From Malaya genurostris (lineage: Eukaryota > Arthropoda > Insecta > Diptera > Culicidae): 64,000 nucleotides of DNA. Shown here in pieces: positions 56,941 to 64,000 of this stretch. The DNA lies in the NCBI RefSeq assembly GCF_030247185.1, contig NC_080571.1, positions 111,779,067 to 111,843,066 of the forward strand, written 5' to 3'. Made by a program: the position numbers and the translations under genes. The number at the start of each line of letters is the position of its first letter. The stretch's first letter is position 1. The notes under the pieces were generated by a model. That model searched no databases. It saw nothing but the letters and a program-made list of their open reading frames with translations, and had not been told where the DNA came from.

Positions 56941-58990
56941 AAACAGTAAAATTACAAACTTACACCCAACAAGCAACATGTACCATGAGCAAGCGAACAG
57001 AAAGGGCACCCGAGGAGGAACAAATCATCTCCTACCACCGCCGTACTTCGACAGATTGCAAAGTAGGTGGAAATTCGGCCCTGCCTTTCGTCAAGGGTTT
57101 ACCTTTTTTCCCCACCGTGAGTTTTCTCACATTGAAGCACGCCTTAATCTGCGGTTTGGCCAGAGAAAGTTGCACAAAAAGTAATTCCTTTCTGCTTGCT
57201 TCTGGTGCCGTCACGGTTGTTGGTCCGAATTCTCGGAACAGATTTGTCCGGCAAGGGGTCATGTGGAAAGTCAGAACTACGTCAGTCACCCAACGTCACA
57301 GATAATGAACGGATGATTAATGGACTGGTAATGTAAAGGAATCGTTGTCTGGCAGCGCTACCAGCAACATGTACGTACTGAGTGTTATTTTCCGGGTCCT
57401 TATCCTGCTCAACAATCCATGTGTTGATTCGAAGATCCAGGCTCCACCTTTTTATATCCAAATAGCTTGAGTGAACTGTGCTGTATTCAGGAATCAAACA
57501 CCATTAATTTTTTAACGGCTACTCTCGACACTCCCGTAGATCGAAGTTTATCCATTGAACACTTCTGCTCCGGGTATATAACTTTCACTTCATTAAGCTT
57601 ATTTGAGAATATTTTCGAATTGATTACCACGGTTTTACAATTCTTCTTGTGTTAGGTTTCCGTAAACTTTCCATCCACCGGGAACATTTTGTGCTTCTTT
57701 TCCACTTGTAGTTGGGCATTCACAATTTTTCTTTTTCACTCGATGGGATCGCCCCAATTTTGGCTTTTTTGTTTGCCTTCTAACTTACTTTCAGATCCTC
57801 CAAACAAAAATCTCCTTTGCCAGACAATACCAATTTGCACACACCTTTCGAGGTACTGGGATGAATTTGGCAATTTTTTGCCATCGGTTATGGACTGATT
57901 CAAGTTTTTCGGGTGAGGTGGAACAATATTCGTCAGCAGCACTGCCTCAACATCGTCACACACATCGAGCACGGGGCTCACACCGTAGACACACGCACAG
58001 TTCTTTTTTCTTCTTTCTTCGGATTTCACCAACCAGTTCTGACAAGGGAGGTTTCGGGCTGTTCTCGTTCAGCTTTGGGCATTTCGGTGGTTATTCCCCA
58101 ATGCTGGTTCAATTACCTTACTGAGCTATATTAATTATAAGAATTTTAACAAAAATTATCTAATATGACAACAAATCGCAATCGTAACAAACAGTCGAGC
58201 GATTTCATCAATCCGCGGGCTCAAAGGCAACTGGAGATGGCTGAGAAAAGATCAGTAGCCGCGCAACTGCGCAGGTCTGCGGAACAATTACGCGCACCCA
58301 TGGACTGCAGAAATGCTGGATAGAGGCTGCCGCTCTCTCCCGTTTTCCTTGCCAACACAGTAAAGGGAGTGTCCCACATGGGCAGATATTTAGGTAAACT
58401 GGTGAAAATTACTACCACTGGTAATTAATCAAAACATATTTTCTATGGGTTTGGATTGTATCAAAAGAATTTCGAAGATATTTCAAATTATGACAAAATG
58501 AATAACTTCAGAGTTCTCATCTCTCGAATGACAGTTCCATTTAACGGAGTTCTGCCGAGCCATCGTTCCATGGTCTATGCAACATACAATTCGCAGCCTC
58601 CGAGGATGGAAAAAGTGTGTAAACTCCCAAACGTGCAGAGTCTCTTTTGCTCTCGCCCTCTCCGACTCTAGTTTCGAGGTTGCTCTCACTGTACCAAACC
58701 CGTGCTGGGAAAAAAGCATCCAACAGAAATGTGCTGTGTGCGTGTTTTGGCGAGGTCCTGTCGTTGGACAGCTTTCTTGCAGTATGTGCTGCCACAGCTC
58801 AGTGCAGTGGTGTGGTAGGCATATTAGAATAAGGAAAAAATCCAGCACGAGCGCCACAGCGGTTCGTTGCAGACCGCAGCTCGCATTTGAACCACCGTAG
58901 ACGCCATAGTGCTGCTATCAATTTTCCTCTGGTCTCATGGTAATACCCACCCATACCCTGACAGGGCGGTACGCACGATGTAAGCTTGCC
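56941..58990. other. GC-richer low-repeat region, possible host regulatory DNA
   Basis: This is the longest part without recognisable repeats. Many overlapping frames of 60-124 aa exist on both strands because stops are rare in GC-richer DNA. None has a domain, and they contradict each other. 58635-58680 has CT-rich, GAGAG-containing words (GAGAGGGCGAGAGCAAAAGAGA on minus) of the kind bound by GAGA factor near insect promoters. A promoter or 5' UTR of an unseen gene is possible but unproven. Confidence 0.35.
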
Positions 58991-59116
58991 GGATGGCACT
59001 GTGGTGCGAGACTGGCAAAAATTGTAGCTGAGTCAGCGCTGACAACTGTCCAAAATATATATCAAAATTGGTAAATTTACACCAGAACGGATAAATTTAC
59101 TGTCAAGACTCATTGT

Positions 59117-59162
59117 CCTAGGTCGGTAGCTTAGTACATAAGACAGTGGTCTTACTAACAAG
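59117..59162 (+). ncRNA. tRNA-like fragment
   Basis: GTCGGTAGCTTAGTACATAA resembles a pol III A box and D arm, and AGTGGTCTTACTAAC an anticodon arm, but the T arm and B box are missing. It is probably a truncated SINE head. Confidence 0.35.
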
Positions 59163-59739
59163 TTTTAATTTTGAATGTTTAATAATGTTTAACCTATATT
59201 ACCGAAATTAGTTTGTTTACTATCAACTAACAAAATTTACAAATAACATTTTGCTTTTATTTTACTTTTTTGTTTCGTTTTTGACGGTTTGTACTAAGCT
59301 TGAACAGGGTTGGGAAAATTAAGATGAAAAAATCGCCAAATCGAAATCACTGCCAAAGAAGATCACTTGTGATCTTTCCCAATAAAAATCACCATTGATC
59401 TGTACTTTTGAAGATCAATGATCATTTCAGTACATAGATCAACATCGGTAGTGAAGTTTTTATGAAAATAATAGGTTTGAATCGTAACCACATACATATT
59501 GTTAATTTGACAGCTTTTACTACGCAATATCAATATGCAATGAAAAAACAAATATTTCACACCAAATAGTGATAATAGCGACAAAAGACAAACAGGAGCG
59601 CAGAGTTTGGCTTGTTTCAAACACACAGCAGGCAAATTGTCGTAACAAAATCTGCACCCCTGTTACTTTTGTATATGATATTCAAGCTGCATAACATATT
59701 TTGTGATTGTACATGTTTTTATTCACATTAGGATGATTA
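59163..59739. other. AT-rich interval, nothing firm
   Basis: GATCA/TGATC words recur at 59360-59430 and again at 60720-60870, suggesting a small dispersed repeat. No gene. Confidence 0.35.
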
Positions 59740-59743
59740 TTAG

Positions 59744-60380
59744 CCCCTTAACGCTCAAGGGAAATATTTTTCCCTTCTATAAAAATCGTTAGCGATTCTT
59801 GAATTATTATTAAATCGAAGTTTTTCAACTGAAATTTTCTATTGCGAAAAATGTGTTTCTGATCGAATAAATAAGAACTGTCAATCTTCATTGCACTAAA
59901 AAAGTGTGTGAAAGCGGCATAAAGAAAATATAACACATAATAAATGTGTTATGTGCAACGCACGTCCCGGGTTGGCGGTTCAATGCATAGGGCGCTGGTC
60001 TTACAAACCAGTTGTCGTATGTTCGAGCCCCGACCTGGAAGGATTCGTAGTATCAGTAGAATCGTAACACCAGCCATGCACGGGTTCTGTACACTCTGAA
60101 TCGGCTGCGAAGTATGTTGAAATTCCACTTCAGGAATGTAATACCAAGGCTTTGCTTTATGTGCAACGTCCACTCGTGCTAAAAAAATACACGAAATCGT
60201 TTCGTAGAATACCATAGCAAACTATTTTTTTTAGTATTCTGATAAAATATATCCCATGCAATTATAGAAAACCTATGCTCCCTGCTATGTTTTTCTGGTG
60301 GTATTCTCTTACTAACAATAGCTAAAATATTGTATTATACCGACATATTTCGTCCTGAACATCTTATGGTCGTGACAGGG
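59744..60380 (-). mobile_element. TTAA-flanked MITE carrying a SINE
   Basis: It is an inverted homologue of 39218-39735. The ends are CCCCTTAACG and CGTGACAGGG, with TTAA on the right (60381-60384) and TTAG on the left. The SINE at 59961-60156 interrupts it. The copy at 39218-39735 shows the empty site. Confidence 0.75.
59961..60156 (+). mobile_element. tRNA-headed SINE, copy 1, with exact 12-bp TSD
   Basis: TTATGTGCAACG flanks both sides (59949-59960 and 60157-60168), and the paralogous empty site is at about 39514-39525 on the other strand. The head has an anticodon arm CTGGT/CTTACAA/ACCAG (TAC, Val-like) at 59995-60011 and a B box GTTCGAGCCCC at about 60021-60031. The body of about 110 bases ends without a poly(A) run (CAAGGCTTTGCT). 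It is the best-preserved copy in the window. Confidence 0.9.
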
Positions 60381-60384
60381 TTAA

Positions 60385-61135
60385 TCACCGTATATGCCAA
60401 TATTATTTTCTATTTTTATTGTGTAAATTTCAAATACATCACGGAGCATGGAATTCTGATAAGACCAAGCAAATAAACTCATTGAAATACTTTTTTTCTT
60501 TCTGCCTTGCTACCAGTAAAGTGGCTATGATTTTTCTCAATAGAAGCTCATATAAATTGACTAAAATTATCAATGCATAACTTTAGTTCCACCGTTTGAA
60601 GACATCATCTTTCAATACTCATGTTATACTAATTTACTCGCCCCTCTGTGCATTTTTGCTGATCACAACAGGAACGATTTTCTACATCAATCATTTGTGA
60701 TCGAATTTTTTTAAAATTAAGATCTTTACTGATTTCGACTTGACAAAAATCAAAGTCTCTTAGAGATCAGATTAGTTATGATTACGCAACGTTGATTTTT
60801 TCCTTGACTAAGATTGTTTTATATACACGATCAGTGATCTTAAGGTCAGTAGTGATCTTAGACCATCAATAACTTTTTTAATTTTCGGTGATTTCCCCAG
60901 CCCTGCTAAGCACACACGGCTGTACAAATTTAGTTCAAACCGATTACTTGTATCCAAACCAAACTACTAACTGAGAGCGACCAAAAGGTTGTATCTTATT
61001 TATTTCCGAGACATTACCAGTACATACACTGTGGTTCGGTATAAGTAAAAGTGTTCCAAATAGAAATACCTTTACGTTTGCTTAGCGGTTTATGTAGAAC
61101 TGATGAGTGACGTGTATGAATGTCGACAATACTGT
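60385..61135. other. AT-rich interval, nothing firm
   Basis: It contains GATCTTA/TGATC-rich words around 60720-60870. No domain, RNA gene or transposon end was recognised. Confidence 0.35.
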
Positions 61136-61312
61136 CATCTTTCTAATACAAACACCATATTCGAATGATTATGTTGCCAAAAACGAACCGTACTAGAATC
61201 GAAACAATCGCAAAATGTTATGAAAAAGGGTACCATATACTGTCTATTAGGTGCATAAAACAGTATTAACAATTAACAATTAAGCCGTCTTAAACACTAA
61301 CGTCATAGTGAA

Positions 61313-61362
61313 CGACCAGATACCGGTATTTCGAAAAGTTTCTTTATTCATCAGTGTCTTTA
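61313..61362 (-). ncRNA. Hammerhead-ribozyme-like motif, minus strand
   Basis: On the minus strand, CTGATGA (61354-61348) is followed by a short AAAG/CTTT stem, GAAA (61332-61329), the palindromic stem III TACCGGTA (61328-61321) and TC (61320-61319), the expected cleavage dinucleotide. All core boxes are intact and in the right order. Stem I pairing by eye is weak. Confidence 0.65.
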
Positions 61363-61373
61363 TAAGTCTGTTG

Positions 61374-61426
61374 AACAGATTGATGAAGAACGCAAAAAGC
61401 GTTTCGAAATACCGGTATCTGGTCGT
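61374..61426 (+). ncRNA. Hammerhead-ribozyme-like motif, plus strand
   Basis: CAGA, TTGATGA (61380-61386), a stem GAACGC/GCGTTTC with AAAAA loop, GAAA (61406-61409), TACCGGTA (61410-61417), TC (61418-61419) and TGG follow in hammerhead order. The first core base is T where C is expected, which would be predicted to weaken or abolish cleavage. CAGA can pair with TCTG as stem I. Confidence 0.6.
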
Positions 61427-61691
61427 TCACTATTACGTTAGTATCATAACGAAATAGGTTTTTTAATAGTGGAATCCAAAGGAACCTATCATTTCTTTCT
61501 TTAAGACGGTTTTGGTTTTCATTCCACTAACCGCTCAAAATACAAATTTTGAATTAACAATGGCATAAAACAGTATTAAGAATCGTGTTTCACTTTGCTC
61601 CCAAGCATCGTTTTATAATACAGAAAATCCTAAAGTGAATCTCCGTTGAAAATGAACCGGTTTGAAAAATCTATGGCTTGTTGGATAGCTG

Positions 61692-62310
61692 GGCCATTTA
61701 AAGTAGAAGCATTGGGCAACCCAATAACTTTTGACAAAATTGTCTGATCGACTAACGACATACCGACAAGACAATTTTACCATGGAACAGTACACACCAA
61801 AAGAATGAGCTTAAATTGTTCACGAAAAAGCCGAGAGCGAGGAACAGCCTCTATACGACTAAAAAGTTACAGTTTGGTGTGGTGTTTGTGCGGATATGGT
61901 GATTGGTCCCTGTTTTTTGCTCAAGACGATGATGGAGCAACGAAAACTGTTAAGGGCGATTTTTATCGAGCCATGAAAAATGATTTTGTTATGCCTATTG
62001 TTCGTGAAAATGGTTTGAATGGCTACTGGTTTCAACAGGACGGTGCAACATGCCATACAGCTCGACTAACAATCGGTTTGTTACGACCATTACACCACCA
62101 GACTGTTTTTTGTGGGGCTATTTGAAATCCAAGGTAAACGCTGATAACCCAAGAACCATAGCTCAACTCAGAGATAACATACTACGGGTAATCGCCGCCA
62201 TATCTACCGATCCATTGGCCAAAACGATGGAAAACGCCAAAAAAGGGCGCATTTGTACACAAGGCCCAAGGTTGTTATTTACCCGATATCATTTCCAAAA
62301 ACCTGTCTTA
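61692..62310 (+). pseudogene. DD41D-like mariner transposase remnant, second family
   Basis: ATG 61782 begins MEQYTPKE, the usual start of these transposases, but two stops follow and the DNA-binding half plus the first catalytic region are deleted. From about 61866 it reads VTVWCGV-like, then FFAQDDDGATKTVKGDFYRAM, then GYWFQQDGATCHTARLTIGLL with the second Asp. About 30 codons are missing before PPDCFLWGYLKSKV with the third Asp. It decays to the C-terminal DNILRVIAAI block and ends near 62310. TTGGGCAACCCAATAAC at 61714-61730 may belong to its 5' end. It is distinct in sequence from copies A-C. Confidence 0.8.
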
Positions 62311-64000
62311 ATTCACCTAGTGATGTAATGATACCATTCTCATATCACTTATATTTCCAAATATTTCACTGGAAGAATTTTTTTTTTCTATCTTGAATAA
62401 AATAAGATATTTTCTTTGGGTATAAACTAACATAACCTTTTCAATTTGTAAACAGTTTTGTCATGTTAATAAGAATTTTACTTTATTTTGCATCGTAGCA
62501 CTAAATGATTGAACACACTTCGCCCTATAGATCTAGAACCGGAAGTCGCACCCGGATGAAATTAAACAGCAACCTATAAGACTATAGGGAATTTTATTTG
62601 AACCTAAGTTTGTGGGAATTGATTAAATCATATCTGAGAAAATTGAGTGAATCTCGTTCTAGAGTTTTTGACAACTATTTCCATTACTTGGATCCAGTAT
62701 AGCCGAAGTCGGCTCGTTTAGTAAGTAACTAATATAGCCTACATTGAATCAGTTTTGAGCCAAATCTAGAAGAATTTTAAAGCTTTTTTGCATCGTCCCT
62801 CTAAATGACGATGTGCATGATGAAATTCAATATCAACCTTTGGAACTATGAACACACGCACAGATAGAATGATATAGAACACTTAGCCCTCTAGGCCAAT
62901 TTTCACTAGTCAATTTTTCAAGAGATTGCATAAACTTTCTATATGACTACTTTTGCATCGTCATTGACGTCATTACGTCATGCATCGTCATGACGATTTG
63001 AATGTTTTGAAACTCATCAGCTTATGATTCCGGAACCGGAAGTCGGATCAGGATGAAATAGCACAGCATATTTTTAAACAATGAGAGCTTCAATTTGAAT
63101 CCTGATTCGTGAAAATCGGCTTGAGCGTTACTGAGAAATCGAAGTGATTTCCTTTTTTTCTAGATTTTCTTCACTATTATCGGTGCTTTCGGAAGCGGGA
63201 ACCGGGGACTAGTAGTTCCAAAGTAGTTTTATATATTCACTAACTAACAAGATCTGCCAGCTAGATGAATTTAGCAGTAAGTTTTATATAAATGTGCACC
63301 TCGTTTCTCCATCGCTTGTGAAAAAATACTCATGAAATTGAAAATTTTCACTAATCGCACTGTAATACCGGAACTGAAAGTTGGATCTGGATCATTTTTT
63401 CGGAGACTTTTATTAATTTGAAGACCTTTTAATTCCTTCTTAGTTTGTAAAAATCGGTTGAGAAATTTCCGAGAAAATTGAATGTGCATTTTTTAATCAA
63501 TTTGAACATATTTCCTTGTATTTCCGGAACCGGAATTCGGATTCAAATGAAATTCAGAAATATTGTATGAGATCATAAGACCTTTCATTTGAATCTAAGT
63601 TTTTGAAAATCGGTACCGCCATCTCTGAGAAACGTGTATGACTATTTTGTTCCTTTTTTGGTGAATATCAACCTATCATTCCGGGACCGGAAGTCGGATC
63701 CAAATGAAACTCAGGATCTTTGTATGGAATCTGAAGACCTTTCATTTAAATCAAAGCTTGTGAAAATCGGTTCAGCCATCTCTGAGAAAATTGTGTGACA
63801 TTATTTGTCACACACACATACATACATACACACACATATATTTTGTGATCTCGACGAATTGAGTCGAATGGTATATGACACTCGGTTGTTAATTTCAAAA
63901 CATATTTTGGTAACAAGAAAAATTTGATATAAAACTTCGAATAACTCGAAATGTTAATCTTAAAGAACATTCAATAACTTTCAAACTGACGAAGAGACCT
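62311..64000 (+). repeat. R3 unit with at least six modules
   Basis: It starts at the unit border (TTAATTCACCTAGTGATG..ATGATACC..TCTCATATCA). Modules carry near-canonical blocks at about 62530, 63030, 63360, 63525, 63685 and a terminal CACACACATACATACAT plus GATCTCGACGAATTGAGTCG block near 63810-63865. It is the best reference for the family in this window and continues past the window end. Confidence 0.75.

Larger units (their letters stand above)
61253..61579. mobile_element. Insertion with 17-bp TSD and inverted hammerhead-bearing arms
   Basis: GCATAAAACAGTATTAA occurs at 61253-61269 and 61563-61579 around a 293-bp insert. Arms of about 40 bp (61297-61336 and 61403-61442) are inverted repeats with one mismatch. 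The long TSD indicates retroposition. The inverted arms with ribozyme-like cores resemble LTR-like ends of Penelope-type elements. That family call is inference. Confidence 0.7.
61140..61690 (-). repeat. R3 unit interrupted by a retroposed insert
   Basis: 61148-61252 and 61580-61690 match consecutive parts of 43500-43800 (ATTCGAATGATTATGTTGCC; TGCTCCCAAGCAT; ATCTATGGCTTGTTGGATAGCT). The gap is the 61253-61579 insertion. A mariner remnant follows at 61692. Confidence 0.7.

Noticed and set aside
56978..57305. Overlapping 68-, 106- and 85-aa frames on both strands
   Set aside because: Mutually exclusive frames in GC-richer DNA with no domain; stop scarcity explains them.

Overview
This is a repeat-dominated, AT-rich stretch of an insect genome, most likely a culicid mosquito. 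The pointers are an ITmD37E-type transposase, a gag-like LINE ORF1 of a kind I associate with mosquitoes, TA-flanked and TTAA-flanked MITEs, tRNA-headed SINEs, and a pervasive repeat built on modules close to CCGGAACCGGAAGTCGGATC. The species and the mosquito assignment are inference. I see no intact host gene, no prokaryotic feature and no CRISPR array. Almost every open frame is either a transposon remnant or chance.

Layout. 1-1890: no recognised gene. 2866-4010: ORF1-only LINE copy with a poly(A) signal (half-LINE). 5150-6555: module repeats and AT microsatellites. 8074-8690 and 10083-13514: long inverted repeats, the second carrying two MITEs. 14011-16130: deleted mariner-like element containing repeat R1 copy 1. 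17065-17797: TA-flanked MITE. 19172-24893: a non-LTR reverse transcriptase (RT) copy split by a 5.1 kb composite insert that holds R1 copy 2, which itself holds DD41D mariner copy A. 23880-26180: tandem minisatellites. 26300-27605: a second RT fragment interrupted by mariner copy B. 27601-31985: a minus-strand RT copy interrupted three times, by R1 copy 3, a fold-back SINE-like retroposon and mariner copy C. 32233-32445: long ATT microsatellite. 32957-34142: dead ITmD37E. 34984-35513, 39218-39735 and 59744-60380: TTAA-flanked MITEs. 40408-44268: a 3.9 kb imperfect palindrome made of two module-repeat (R3) units. 46990-50520: RT debris, SINEs and a rearranged mariner. 51606-52850: minisatellites. 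56940-58970: the least repetitive and most GC-rich part, possibly host regulatory DNA. 61253-61579: a 17-bp-TSD insertion carrying two opposed hammerhead-ribozyme-like motifs. 61692-62310: another DD41D-like remnant. 62310-64000: R3.

Three patterns stand out. First, four mariner-type elements from two families have lost one end and carry an inverted copy of the other end instead, with coding sequence included in the arms. Second, two retroposed fold-back elements with long exact target-site duplications sit in the window; one carries paired hammerhead-like cores and resembles Penelope-type LTRs. Third, the nesting can be read exactly: removing mariner B or C plus one TA restores an RT reading frame, and SINE and mariner A insertions have empty paralogous sites elsewhere in the same window.
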